Source: Massilia sp. YIM B02763 (GTDB taxonomy: Bacteria > Pseudomonadota > Gammaproteobacteria > Burkholderiales > Burkholderiaceae_D). Taken from it: 64,000 nt of DNA. The DNA lies in NCBI RefSeq assembly GCF_030412015.1, contig NZ_JASNRD010000005.1, positions 150,280 through 214,279 of the forward strand, given 5' to 3'. Of the stretch, positions 43,684 through 53,980 are shown in pieces. Below the pieces are notes generated by a model. That model searched no databases. It was not told the DNA's origin and saw nothing but the letters and a program-made list of their open reading frames with translations. Each line of letters begins with the position of its first letter. The stretch's first letter is position 1. The translations under genes and the position numbers were made by a program.

Positions 43684-44877
43684 ATGTCACGCGCATTCAT
43701 CCTCCTGCTTGACTCCTTCGGCCTCGGCGCCTTGCCCGACGCGGAGAAATACGGCGACGCAGGCGCCAACACCCTCGGCCACATCGCCAAGTGGGCCGCG
43801 GACGCAGGCAAGCCGATGTCCTTGCCGCACCTGGAACAAATCGGCCTGGGCGCGGCGGCGCACAAGGCCAGCGGCGCCTGGCCGGCCGGCTTCGACCGGC
43901 GCGACGGCTTCACCGGCGCCTGGGGCGTCGCGCGCGAGCAGTCGACCGGCAAGGACACGCAGAGCGGCCACTGGGAAATCGCCGGCGTGCCCGTGCTGTT
44001 CGACTGGGGCTACTTCCCCAAGACCGTGCCGACCTTCCCGCAAGAGCTGACCGACAAGCTGCAGGAGTTGACCGGCGTGCCGGGCTGGCTGGGCAACTGC
44101 CATGCATCGGGCACGACGATCATTACGGAACTCGGCGACGAGCACGTCGCCACCGGCAAGCCGATCATCTATACCTCGGCCGACTCGGTGATGCAGATCG
44201 CCGCGCACGAGGAACACTTCGGCCTGGAACGCCTGTACCAGGTGTGCGAAGCCGCGTATGAACTGGTCAAGCCCTACAACATCGGCCGCGTGATCGCGCG
44301 TCCGTTTACCGGCGAAGCCGGAGTTTACAAGCGTACCGGCAACCGCCACGACTACGCCGTGCCGCCGATCGCGCCCACGCTGCTGGACCACGTCAAGGAC
44401 GCCGGCGGCGAGGTCATCGCGCTGGGCAAGATCAGCGACATCTTCGCGGGGCAGGGCGTCACGCGCCTGGTCAAGGGCGCCGACAACATGGCGCTGTTCG
44501 ACCGCTTGCTGGAAGTGGCTGACGAGGCGGGCGACAAGTCCCTCACCTTCGTGAACTTCGTCGACTTCGACATGCACTTCGGCCACCGCCGCGACGTCGC
44601 GGGCTACTCGAACGCCCTGCACGAGCTGGACGCGCGCCTGCCGGACTTCCTGGCCAAGCTGAAGGAGGGCGACCTGGTGGTCGTCACGGCCGACCACGGC
44701 TGCGACCCGACCTGGCCCGGTTCCGACCACACGCGCGAACACATCCCCGTGCTGTTCTTCGGCCCCGCCGCCCCGACACGCGAGCTGCCCGTGTCCGACA
44801 CGTTCTCCGACATCGGCGCCACGCTTGCCAAGCACCTCGGCGTCAAACCCCTTGCTAACGGAACTGCCTTGCTATGA
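43684..44877 (+). CDS. deoB: Phosphopentomutase
   Basis: 397 residues, alkaline-phosphatase superfamily. FILLLDSFGLGALPDA (metal and active-site region), STGKDTQSGHWEIAG, and the metal-binding end VVVTADHGCDPTWPGSDHT. Converts (deoxy)ribose 1-phosphate to 5-phosphate. The ATG at 43684 follows the repeat; the longer reading from 43573 passes through it and is rejected. It overlaps deoC by four bases. Confidence 0.96.
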   Translation: MSRAFILLLDSFGLGALPDAEKYGDAGANTLGHIAKWAADAGKPMSLPHLEQIGLGAAAHKASGAWPAGFDRRDGFTGAWGVAREQSTGKDTQSGHWEIAGVPVLFDWGYFPKTVPTFPQELTDKLQELTGVPGWLGNCHASGTTIITELGDEHVATGKPIIYTSADSVMQIAAHEEHFGLERLYQVCEAAYELVKPYNIGRVIARPFTGEAGVYKRTGNRHDYAVPPIAPTLLDHVKDAGGEVIALGKISDIFAGQGVTRLVKGADNMALFDRLLEVADEAGDKSLTFVNFVDFDMHFGHRRDVAGYSNALHELDARLPDFLAKLKEGDLVVVTADHGCDPTWPGSDHTREHIPVLFFGPAAPTRELPVSDTFSDIGATLAKHLGVKPLANGTALL

Positions 44878-45830
44878 GCCAGCCTATCGATTTCAAACGT
44901 AACACGGCCGTCGGCCTCGACCTGGGCTGGATCAACCACCTGAAGGTCAACCGCAACGCCGCCGACCGCCGCGCCGCCAGCCTGGCGAACCGCCGCACCG
45001 TCAAGAAGGACTACCAGGCGGCCTGGCTGGTCAAGGCGATCCAGTGCATCGACCTGACCACGCTGTCCGGCGACGATACCCCGGGCCGCGTCGAGCGCCT
45101 GTGCCGCAAGGCGATGCGCCCGCTGCGCGCCGACCTGATGGACGCGCTGGGCCTGGAGAACCTGACCACGGGCGCCGTCTGCGTGTACCACGAGATGATC
45201 CAGCCGGCCGTGCAGGTGCTGCAGGGCCGCCTGCCGATCGCCGCCGTGTCGACCGCGTTCCCGGCGGGTCTCTCCAGCATGGAAACCAAGCTGCGCGAGA
45301 TCGAACTGTCGGTGGCCGCCGGCGCCACCGAGATCGACATCGTCATCACCCGCCAGCACGTCCTGACGGGCAACTGGCAGGCGCTGTACGACGAGATGGT
45401 CGCCTACCGCCAGGCTTGCGGCGACGCCCACGTGAAGGCGATCCTCGCGACCGGCGACCTGGTCACGCTGGAAAACGTGGCCAAGGCTTCGTGGGTCTGC
45501 ATGATGGCGGGCGCCGATTTCATCAAGACCTCGACGGGCAAGGAAGGCGTGAACGCGACCATCCCCGTCTCGCTGGTGATGGTGCGCGCGATCCGCGAGT
45601 ACTACGAAAAGACCGGTTTCATGGTCGGCTACAAGCCGGCCGGCGGCGTCTCCACCGCGAAGTCGGCGCTGCAGTACCTGACCGTGATGAAGGAAGAGCT
45701 GGGCAACGAATGGCTGCAGCCGCACCTGTTCCGCATCGGCGCCTCGAGCCTGCTGACCGACATCGAGCGCCAGCTCGAGCACCACGTCACGGGCTTCTAC
45801 TCGGCCGCCCACCGCCACGCGCAACCTTGA
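44874..45830 (+). CDS. deoC: Deoxyribose-phosphate aldolase (eukaryote-like long form)
   Basis: 318 residues; Schiff-base Lys218 in FIKTSTGK and Lys254 in GYKPAGGV, the same numbers as in the human DERA, whose length it also shares. E. coli DeoC is about 259 residues, so this is the longer class. It splits deoxyribose 5-phosphate into glyceraldehyde 3-phosphate and acetaldehyde. ATG overlaps deoB; the ALDH starts 23 bases later. Confidence 0.95.
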   Translation: MSQPIDFKRNTAVGLDLGWINHLKVNRNAADRRAASLANRRTVKKDYQAAWLVKAIQCIDLTTLSGDDTPGRVERLCRKAMRPLRADLMDALGLENLTTGAVCVYHEMIQPAVQVLQGRLPIAAVSTAFPAGLSSMETKLREIELSVAAGATEIDIVITRQHVLTGNWQALYDEMVAYRQACGDAHVKAILATGDLVTLENVAKASWVCMMAGADFIKTSTGKEGVNATIPVSLVMVRAIREYYEKTGFMVGYKPAGGVSTAKSALQYLTVMKEELGNEWLQPHLFRIGASSLLTDIERQLEHHVTGFYSAAHRHAQP

Positions 45831-45853
45831 ACACGCAGACCACCGGAAACGTC

Positions 45854-48238
45854 ATGCCAACGATTAAAGAGATTCTTCAGACTATGGATTACGGCCCCGC
45901 ACCCGAAAGCACCAAGGAAGCGCAAGCGTGGCTGGAAGGGCGCGGCCGCCGTTTCGGCCTGTTCATCGACAACAAGTGGACCGAGCCGGGCGAGACCTTC
46001 GGCACCTTCAATCCGGCCGACGGCAGCGAGCTGGCGCAGGTCACCCAGGCCACCGAGGCCGACGTGCAGCTGGCCGTGGAAGCGGCGCGCCGCGCGCACC
46101 CGGCCTGGGTCGCCATGGGCGGCCACGGCCGCGCCACCGTGCTGTACACGCTGGCCCGCCTGCTGCAGAAGCATGCGCGCCTGTTCGCCGTGCTCGAGAC
46201 GCTGGACAACGGCAAGACCATCCGCGAAACCCGCGACGCCGACCTGCCGCTGGCCGCGCGCCACTTCTACCACCACGCCGGCTGGGCCCAGCTGCAGTCG
46301 GAAGAATTCGCCGACTACCGCGCCGTGGGCGTGGTCGGCCAGATCGTGCCGTGGAACTTCCCGCTGCTGATGCTGGCATGGAAGGTCGCGCCCGCGCTGG
46401 CCGCCGGCAATACCATCGTGTTCAAGCCGGCCGAGTACACCTCGCTCACCGCGCTGCTGTTCGCCGAGATCTGCCAGATGGCCGGCGTGCCGGCGGGCGT
46501 GGTCAACGTCGTCACCGGCGACGGCCGCGTGGGCGAAGCCATCGTCAACCATCCGGACATCAACAAGCTCGCGTTCACCGGCTCGACCGAAGTGGGCCGC
46601 ATCATCCGCAAAGCGACCGCCGGCAGCGGCAAGAAGCTGTCTTTGGAACTGGGCGGCAAGTCGCCGTTCATCGTGTTCGACGACGCGGATCTCGATGCCG
46701 CCGTCGAGGGCCTCGTGGACTCGATCTGGTTCAACCAGGGCCAGGTCTGCTGCGCCGGTTCGCGCCTGCTGGTGCAGGAATCCGTGTACGACCGCTTCAT
46801 CGCCAAGGTCAAGGCGCGCATGCAGAACCTGCGCGTCGGTTCGCCGCTGGACAAGTCGACCGACATTGGCGCCCTCGTCGATCCGGTCCAGCAGCAGCGC
46901 ATCCACGGCCTGGTCGAATCGGCCCGCGCGGAAGGCTGCGAGGTCTGGCAGCCGGCCTGCGCGGCCCCGGCCGAGGGTTCCTGGTACCTGCCCACGCTGA
47001 TCACCGGCGCCTCGACCACGGCGACCGTGAGCCAGACCGAGATCTTCGGCCCCGTGCTGGTGGCGATGAGCTTCCGCACCCCGGGCGAGGCCGTGCAGCT
47101 GGCCAACAATACCGTCTATGGCCTGGCAGCCTGCGTCTGGACCGAATCGATCAGCCTGGCGCTGGACGTGGTCCCGCAGATCAAGGCCGGCGTCGTGTGG
47201 ATCAACACGGCCAACCAGTTCGATGCCGCATGCGGCTTCGGCGGCTACAAGGAATCGGGCTTCGGCCGCGAAGGCGGCAAGGAGGGCATGTACGAGTACC
47301 TGACCCCGCGTTCGGAAGATGCGCGCCCGAACCTGCCGCAGGCGGTCGCGAAGGCCAAGGCCAACGCCAAGCCGGCGCAGGAAGCCAATCCGTTCCAGAT
47401 CGACCGCACCGCCAAGCTGTACATCGGCGGCAAGCAGGCGCGCCCGGACAGCGGCTACAGCCGCGCGATCCACGGCGCCGGCGGCGAGTTCCTGGCCGAC
47501 ATCGGCGAAGGCAGCCGCAAGGACATCCGCAACGCCGTCGAAGCGGCGCACAAGGCGTCCGGCTGGGCCAAGGCCACGGCGCACAACCGCGCCCAGGTGC
47601 TGTACTACATCGCCGAGAACCTGGCCGTGCGCGCCGACGAATTCGCCGCGCGCATCGCCAAGCAGACCGGTTCGAAGGATGCCGAAAAAGAAGTGCAGGC
47701 ATCGATCGAGCGCCTGTTCTACTGGGCCGCGTGGGCCGACAAGTACGACGGCCAGGCCCACCAGCCGCCGATGCACGGCATCACCGTGGCGCTGAACGAA
47801 CCGGTCGGCGTGATCGGCATCGTGTGCCCGAACGAGAACCCGCTGCTGGGCTTCGTCTCGCTGGTGGCGCCGGCGCTGGCGCTGGGCAACCGCGTCGTGG
47901 CCGTGCCGTCGGAAGCGCATCCGCTGTCCGCGCTGGACCTGTACCAGGTGCTGGACACCTCGGACCTGCCGGGCGGCGCGCTGAACATCGTCACCGGCTC
48001 GGCCGACGAACTGGCAAGGACGCTGGCCTCGCACTTCGACGTCGACGCCGTGTGGCGCCACGACGGTTCGGAAGCGGGCTGCGCGGAAGTGGAGCGCCTG
48101 TCGGCCGAGTCGCTGAAGCGCACCTGGACCGGCGGCGCCAAGGGCCGCAACTGGTTCGATGCCAAGCAGGCTTGCGGGCGCGTGGTGCTGCAGCATGCGA
48201 GCCAGGTGAAAAACGTCTGGATTCCGTACGGCGTCTGA
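45854..48238 (+). CDS. Two-domain (ALDH16-like) aldehyde dehydrogenase
   Basis: 794 residues. Domain 1 (about 20-495) is a complete ALDH: VPWNFPLLM, FKPAEYTSL, FTGSTEVG, LELGGKSPF, catalytic Cys299 in GQVCCAGSR, and EIFGPVL. Domain 2 (about 510-794) is ALDH-like in its NAD-binding part (LYIGGKQARPDSG, VGVIGIVCPNENPLL) but lacks the catalytic Cys/Glu motifs and stops early. This is the ALDH16 plan seen in bacteria and animals. Adjacent to deoC, so it probably oxidises the acetaldehyde released there; that is inference. Frame is intact through both domains, so this is one fused protein, not two genes. ATG at 45854. Confidence 0.92.
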   Translation: MPTIKEILQTMDYGPAPESTKEAQAWLEGRGRRFGLFIDNKWTEPGETFGTFNPADGSELAQVTQATEADVQLAVEAARRAHPAWVAMGGHGRATVLYTLARLLQKHARLFAVLETLDNGKTIRETRDADLPLAARHFYHHAGWAQLQSEEFADYRAVGVVGQIVPWNFPLLMLAWKVAPALAAGNTIVFKPAEYTSLTALLFAEICQMAGVPAGVVNVVTGDGRVGEAIVNHPDINKLAFTGSTEVGRIIRKATAGSGKKLSLELGGKSPFIVFDDADLDAAVEGLVDSIWFNQGQVCCAGSRLLVQESVYDRFIAKVKARMQNLRVGSPLDKSTDIGALVDPVQQQRIHGLVESARAEGCEVWQPACAAPAEGSWYLPTLITGASTTATVSQTEIFGPVLVAMSFRTPGEAVQLANNTVYGLAACVWTESISLALDVVPQIKAGVVWINTANQFDAACGFGGYKESGFGREGGKEGMYEYLTPRSEDARPNLPQAVAKAKANAKPAQEANPFQIDRTAKLYIGGKQARPDSGYSRAIHGAGGEFLADIGEGSRKDIRNAVEAAHKASGWAKATAHNRAQVLYYIAENLAVRADEFAARIAKQTGSKDAEKEVQASIERLFYWAAWADKYDGQAHQPPMHGITVALNEPVGVIGIVCPNENPLLGFVSLVAPALALGNRVVAVPSEAHPLSALDLYQVLDTSDLPGGALNIVTGSADELARTLASHFDVDAVWRHDGSEAGCAEVERLSAESLKRTWTGGAKGRNWFDAKQACGRVVLQHASQVKNVWIPYGV

Positions 48239-48256
48239 TTAATCTGTAATATCAAT

Positions 48257-48369
48257 GTAGGGTGGACGGCTTCGCCGTCCACGCGGTGATAGGCCAGGGC
48301 TCCGATCTCGAGCACGATCAGGAGGCCGCCAACAATCACCGCGTGGACGGCAGAGCCGTCCACCCTACG
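48257..48369. repeat. REP-pair intergenic palindrome, family B
   Basis: TAGGGTGGACGGC-TTC-GCCGTCCACGCGG at left and ATCACCGCGTGGACGGC-AGA-GCCGTCCACC at right, separated by about 55 bases, between the ALDH and deoA. Confidence 0.75.
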
Positions 48370-48395
48370 GTACTTTTTGAGAGAGCGATTACGCT

Positions 48396-49718
<1,323 letters not shown>

Positions 49719-49724
49719 TGACCA

Positions 49725-49808
49725 CCGTCGCCCCTGCGCAGGCAGGGGCCCAATCCGGCGCAGCCGCTACGCATGCGACATTGGGTCCCTGCCTTCGCAG
49801 GGACGACG
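49725..49808. repeat. REP-pair intergenic palindrome, family A
   Basis: CCGTCGCCCCTGCGCAGGC and the GGGCCCAAT element at left; ATTGGGTCCCTGCC and GCAGGGACGACG at right, facing each other between deoA and cdd. Confidence 0.75.
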
Positions 49809-49823
49809 CTTTTGGGAGTTCCC

Positions 49824-50228
49824 ATGCAATACCAAAAACTCATCGACGAAGCCCGCGAAGCGCGCCTGCTTGCTTATACGCCGTACTCGAACTTCAAGGT
49901 CGGCGCCGCCCTGCAATGCAAGGACGGCCGCGTGTTCCGCGGTTGTAACGTGGAGAACGCGTCCTATGGCCTGTGCAACTGCGCCGAACGCACCGCCTTC
50001 TTCTCGGCCATCGCCCATGGCTACCAGCCGGGCGACTTCGCGGCGCTGGCCGTGATCGGCGAGACGGATGGCCCCATCGCCCCGTGCGGCGCCTGCCGCC
50101 AGGTGATCCTGGAACTGGGCGGCAACGAACTGCCTGTCGTGCTGGCGAACCTGAAGGGCGACGTGACGGAAACGACGGCCGCCGCGCAACTGCCGAACGC
50201 CTTCGGCGGCCGCGATCTGGCGAAATAA
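49824..50228 (+). CDS. cdd: Cytidine deaminase (tetrameric zinc type)
   Basis: 134 residues. YTPYSNFKVGAAL, zinc and active site NVENASYGLCNCAERTA (Cys ligand instead of His, as in homotetrameric CDAs), and PCGACRQ giving two further Cys ligands. Deaminates (deoxy)cytidine to (deoxy)uridine, feeding DeoA. ATG at 49824 with GGGAG at 49814; last gene of the deo group, followed by a hairpin at 50250. Confidence 0.95.
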   Translation: MQYQKLIDEAREARLLAYTPYSNFKVGAALQCKDGRVFRGCNVENASYGLCNCAERTAFFSAIAHGYQPGDFAALAVIGETDGPIAPCGACRQVILELGGNELPVVLANLKGDVTETTAAAQLPNAFGGRDLAK

Positions 50229-50249
50229 GCGCCGGCGACACGAGCGGCT

Positions 50250-50284
50250 GGCGCTGAACCAAAGACCAGGCTTCAGCGCCCTTT
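50250..50284 (+). terminator. Likely terminator after cdd
   Basis: GGCGCTGAA, 13-base loop, TTCAGCGCC, then CTTTAA. Long loop and short T-run make it moderate. Confidence 0.45.
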
Positions 50285-50375
50285 AAGTCAGCGGCGGCCA
50301 AATCTGCGAAACTTGAAAATATGGATAAGCCCACAACATGATGGGCTATCCCCTGTCATCAGCAAGGAGTAGAAC

Positions 50376-51137
50376 ATGAGCCCGCAAGACACGCAGATGT
50401 TGCAAGACTTCCTTGACCAGCTGGTCAAGGCCCGTGGCATCCAGAAGGACCAGGAAGCGGATGCGATGATCCAGCGCGCCGTCGCGCAACAGCCGGATGC
50501 CGCCTATCTGCTGGTGCAACGCGCATTGCTGGTGGGACAGGCGCTCGACAACGCCAAGGCCCGGATCGCCACGCTGGAAGACCAGCTGCGCCAGGCCCAG
50601 TCCGGCCAGCAGGGCGGCAACGGCCGCTTCCTCGATGCCGACGCCTGGGGCAATAGCGGCGCATCGCGTCCGGCCGCGCAGGCCCCGGCCTATACCCGCG
50701 CAACCCCGGCACCGGCGCCGTACCAGCCGCAATACGAACCCCAGTATCAGCCGCAATATCAACCGCAGTACCAGCAACCGCAGCGTGGCGGCTTCCTGAG
50801 CGGCGGCTTCGGCTCGACCCTCGGCTCGATCGCCACGACGGCCGCCGGCGTGGCCGCGGGCGGCTTCCTGTTCCACGGGCTGGAAAGCATGTTCAACCAT
50901 AACGAGGGCGGCGGCGGTTCCCAGCACCTGTTGAACAGCGACGACAAGGGCAACAACCTGTTCAGCGACCAGTCGGGCAGCTCGCTGGCCGACCAGGCCG
51001 GCGTAGGCGACGTCGACAGCGCCCTGAGCAGCGACAACGGCCGCGGGCAGGGCTTGTTCGACAGCAATGCCGAGAACGGCATCGACGGCGGCGGCTTCTT
51101 CGACGGGGATGGGTCGGACGAAGGGCTGTTCAGCTGA
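50376..51137 (+). CDS. DUF2076 family protein with PQY repeats
   Basis: 253 residues. N-terminal helical DUF2076 domain (QDTQMLQDFLDQLVK, AAYLLVQRALLVGQAL), then a coiled stretch (KARIATLEDQLRQAQ), a low-complexity region with tandem PQYEPQYQPQYQPQY near residues 118-135, a Gly-rich segment with a hydrophobic IATTAAGVAAGGFLFHGL and an acidic Asp/Gly/Ser tail. Localisation not clear: no signal peptide. Good GGAG ribosome site at 50364. Function unknown. Confidence 0.85.
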   Translation: MSPQDTQMLQDFLDQLVKARGIQKDQEADAMIQRAVAQQPDAAYLLVQRALLVGQALDNAKARIATLEDQLRQAQSGQQGGNGRFLDADAWGNSGASRPAAQAPAYTRATPAPAPYQPQYEPQYQPQYQPQYQQPQRGGFLSGGFGSTLGSIATTAAGVAAGGFLFHGLESMFNHNEGGGGSQHLLNSDDKGNNLFSDQSGSSLADQAGVGDVDSALSSDNGRGQGLFDSNAENGIDGGGFFDGDGSDEGLFS

Positions 51138-51139
51138 CG

Positions 51140-51308
51140 CGTCGTTCCCGCGGAGGGTAAAACAGTCCAGTGGACTGTTTTACCCCATGCCGACTCGCCG
51201 AAGTCAGTCTGCTTGAAGCACTCCGGTATGTCCAACGCAAGGAATTCTGTTGCTCAGTATGGGGGGAATAGTGCCGGGGGCACTATTCCCGCTTTCGCGG
51301 GAACGACG
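51140..51308. repeat. Composite repeat with nested palindromes, family A
   Basis: Outer arms CGTCGTTCCCGCG (51140-51152) and CGCGGGAACGACG (51296-51308). Inside are two further palindromes: 15-bp perfect arms around one base (51155-51185, containing AAAACAGTCC) and 12-bp arms GGGAATAGTGCC/GGCACTATTCCC around three bases (51264-51290). The first also looks able to act as a strong hairpin after DUF2076. Confidence 0.75.
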
Positions 51309-51310
51309 TG

Positions 51311-51739
51311 CTAGGAGCGAAACAGCGCCTCCGGATTCCACGGATCGTAGGTCCCCACGTTCCACACATGGCCCTCGGGGTCGCGGCACATGAAACCGCG
51401 GCTGCCGAATTCCGTATCGGACGGCTCCTGCAGGATGACGGCGCCGGCATTGCGGGCGCGCTCGCAGACGCGGTCGGCATCGTCCACCTGCAGGTAGACC
51501 GTCTGCGTCTCGCGCCCGTCGACCTGGTCCGGCTGCACCAGCACGCGGCCATAGTCGTCGTCCTCGCTCACCGTTCCCAGCATGATCATGCCGCCGCCCA
51601 GCGTGAGCTGGGCATGGGCGATGGCGCCGTCGATGCCGGGAACGGCCACCTGGCAGGCGAAGCCGAAGACCTCGCCGAGCCAGTCGATGGCGGCGGGGGT
51701 GTCGCGGTAGCGCAGGCAGGGGATGGCGATCGATGGCAT
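51311..51739 (-). CDS. VOC-superfamily (glyoxalase/bleomycin-resistance-like) protein
   Basis: 142 residues: IPCLRYRDTPAAIDWLGEVFGF, AQLTLGGGMIMLG, QTVYLQVDDAD and RDPEGHVWNVGTYDPW are the paired beta-alpha-beta-beta-beta motifs. Metal ligands typical of the fold are partly visible (His in GHVW). Substrate unknown. Confidence 0.88.
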   Translation of the reverse strand: MPSIAIPCLRYRDTPAAIDWLGEVFGFACQVAVPGIDGAIAHAQLTLGGGMIMLGTVSEDDDYGRVLVQPDQVDGRETQTVYLQVDDADRVCERARNAGAVILQEPSDTEFGSRGFMCRDPEGHVWNVGTYDPWNPEALFRS

Positions 51740-51790
51740 GGCGACTCTCCTTGAAGGCGATACCCCATGCTACCAGCCTTGCATGAGGAT

Positions 51791-52597
51791 TCACATCTGC
51801 TGGAACAGATAGGTGTGATTGCGGCTCACCTCGACCTCGCCCGCATGGTTGCGCAGGCGCAGCATGTGGCGTCCGCGCGCATCGCGCACGACCTCGCTGA
51901 TGGCATCCACGCGTACCAGCGTCGAGCGGTGCACGCGCCAGAATTCGTCCGGATCCAGTTCGTCCAGTAATTCCTTCAACGTCTTGCGGATCAGAAATTC
52001 GCCGCCGGCCGTCTGCACCCGCGTGTATTTTTCGTCGGACTGGAAGTACAGCACCTCGCGCGTGCTGATCATGCGCAGGCTCGTTCCCACCTGGGCCTGG
52101 ATCCAGCGCAGGTAGTTCGGGCGGGACGGCTTGCCCTGGTGTTCCAGCAGCGTCGTCAGGCGGGCCAGCTGCTGGCCGATGTCCTGCGGCGCCGGGGCAT
52201 CGCCGGCGCGGGCCTGCAGGCGCTTCCTGATGCGCGCGCAGGTGGTGGCCATGCGCTCGGGCGACACCGGCTTGAGCAGGTAGTCGAGCGCGCCCTGTTC
52301 GAAGGCGTCCAGCGCGTACTGGTCGTAGGCCGTGGCGAACACGATGTGCGAGCGCGCGTACAGGCGCTTGGCCGCCTCGATGCCGGACAGGCCGGGCATG
52401 CGGATGTCCAGGAAGGCGATGTCGGGCCCGTGCAGCTCGCCCAGTTCGACGGCCTCGACGCCGTTGGCCGCCTCCGCCACGATGGACAGTTCCGGCCACG
52501 CGGCGGCCAGGCGCGCGCGCAGCAGGTCGCGCATCGGGGCTTCGTCGTCGGCGATCAGCGCCGTCACGGCTCGCTTGTTCATGCCTTGCTCATTCAT
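51791..52597 (-). CDS. LytTR-family response regulator
   Basis: 268 residues. Receiver domain with Asp64 in AFLDIRMPG and the YLLKPVSP Lys; LytTR DNA-binding domain at the C-terminus (FQSDEKYTRVQTAGGEFLIR, VHRSTLVRVDAI, SRNHTYLF). Overlaps the LytS-like kinase stop by four bases. Regulates unknown genes, perhaps its own or the small membrane protein. Confidence 0.93.
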   Translation of the reverse strand: MNEQGMNKRAVTALIADDEAPMRDLLRARLAAAWPELSIVAEAANGVEAVELGELHGPDIAFLDIRMPGLSGIEAAKRLYARSHIVFATAYDQYALDAFEQGALDYLLKPVSPERMATTCARIRKRLQARAGDAPAPQDIGQQLARLTTLLEHQGKPSRPNYLRWIQAQVGTSLRMISTREVLYFQSDEKYTRVQTAGGEFLIRKTLKELLDELDPDEFWRVHRSTLVRVDAISEVVRDARGRHMLRLRNHAGEVEVSRNHTYLFQQM

Positions 52598-53490
52598 GCG
52601 GCTTCATCCTCCATCATCTTGTACGGAAGCCGGATCGTGGCGCAGGCGCCGCCGCCTTCCGGCATCGAGATCGCGAGCTCGGCCTGCTCGCCGTACAGCA
52701 GCTGCAGGCGCTCGCGGATGTTCGCCAGGCCCACGCCGTCGTCCGCATGCGGATCGATGCCCACGCCGTCGTCGCACACCTCGACCTGCAGCGTGCTGCC
52801 CGCCACGCCGGCGCGCACGACGACGGTGCCGCCGGCGATCTTCGGTTCCAGCCCGTGCTTGATGGCGTTCTCGATCAGCGTCTGCAGCATCATGGGCGGG
52901 AAGGGCGCGCTGCATAAAAAGTCCGGCACCTCGAAGCGCACCTGCAGCCTTTCCTTCATCCTGGCCTGCATGATCGCGAGGTAGGCGCGCGACAGTTCGA
53001 CCTGCTTGCCGAGCGTGGCGCCGCCGCGCGCGCGCATCTGCGGCAGCGTGGAGCGCAGGTATTCGATCAGGTGGGCGTGCACGCGCGCCGCCTCGCGCTG
53101 GTCGGTCTCGATCAGCTGGCCGATCAGGGCCAGCGTGTTGAACAGGAAGTGCGGTTCGACCTGGGCCTGCAGCGCGGCCATCTGCGCTTCCATCAGGCGC
53201 CGTTCCAGCGTGGCGACGTTGGCCTGCAGCGTGGCGTCGCGCGCCGCCAGCTCGGCCTTTCTCTTTCCGCCGGCCAGCACCTTCACGCCGAAGGACACGA
53301 ACATGTACCAGAACGCGGGCTCCGGCGTGTTCACGATGATGAAGAACGCCCACGCCAGGAACCAGGTCAGCAGCAACTGGCGCCACTCGACGACGGCGAG
53401 CCAGTCGAAGAAGCGCCACCACAGCTTGCTCGCCTCGTTCACGGCATCGCGCACGAAGTCGAGCGTGCGATTGATCTGGCTGGCGCGCAT
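52594..53490 (-). CDS. LytS/YehU-type sensor histidine kinase
   Basis: 298 residues. N-terminal hydrophobic segments (WRQLLLTWFLAWAFFIIV, FWYMFVSFGVKVLAG), coiled coil, then His_kinase domain with QVEPHFLFNTLALIGQL and HATPase NAIKHGLEPKI, CDDGVGI, GVGLANIRERLQLLYG. Short membrane part suggests an intramembrane sensor. The ATG at 53490 has a GAGGG/CAGAG-type ribosome site. Confidence 0.92.
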   Translation of the reverse strand: MRASQINRTLDFVRDAVNEASKLWWRFFDWLAVVEWRQLLLTWFLAWAFFIIVNTPEPAFWYMFVSFGVKVLAGGKRKAELAARDATLQANVATLERRLMEAQMAALQAQVEPHFLFNTLALIGQLIETDQREAARVHAHLIEYLRSTLPQMRARGGATLGKQVELSRAYLAIMQARMKERLQVRFEVPDFLCSAPFPPMMLQTLIENAIKHGLEPKIAGGTVVVRAGVAGSTLQVEVCDDGVGIDPHADDGVGLANIRERLQLLYGEQAELAISMPEGGGACATIRLPYKMMEDEAA

Positions 53491-53513
53491 CGTCTCTGGC
53501 CCTCGCTGCTTGC

Positions 53514-53792
53514 TTATTGTTTTCCGTAGGGGGCGTCGGCCTGCTCGCGCATGGTGCGGCGGCGGTCGATGACGAAGGCGCCCGCCACCAGCTTGACGAG
53601 CATGAACAGGACGAACAGGAACAGTGCCAGCGGCAGGATGCTGATCAGGAGCGCCAGGCCGAGGCAGCAGGCAAGCATGGCGGGCCAGGGCATGGCGACG
53701 ATGGCGTCGAGGGCGCGGCGGCAGGCGCGCACGATGTCGCGGGCGACGTCTTCCATGGTGGCGGCGAATTCGCGGAATGTGGTGTGGCGCAT
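53514..53792 (-). CDS. Small membrane protein upstream of LytS
   Basis: 92 residues with two close hydrophobic segments (LACCLGLALLISILPLALFLFVLFMLVKL around residues 40-70) and a basic C-tail (DRRRTMRE). ATG at 53792 with GGGAGC; 23 bases before the kinase gene, likely the first gene of this operon. Family not recognised; could be a sensor partner. Confidence 0.75.
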   Translation of the reverse strand: MRHTTFREFAATMEDVARDIVRACRRALDAIVAMPWPAMLACCLGLALLISILPLALFLFVLFMLVKLVAGAFVIDRRRTMREQADAPYGKQ

Positions 53793-53980
53793 GGGATGCT
53801 CCCGGTGGCGTGGCGATGGTTTCACTATACGGCCGGCGCCCGCAGCCTTCCAGTGGCGGCCGACGAACCGTCGAAAACGCGGCATGAGCGGTCGTGCCGA
53901 CCGACGGATGGTATGCATGGCAAATGTGCGGCCGACCATCGACGGCATGCCCTTGACCGGCTTCGACCGGGAGGGGCGTG

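Noticed and set aside
45854-48238. Two separate ALDH genes joined by a frameshift
   Set aside because: The frame is continuous with no internal stop or ribosome site, and the two-domain plan matches ALDH16.
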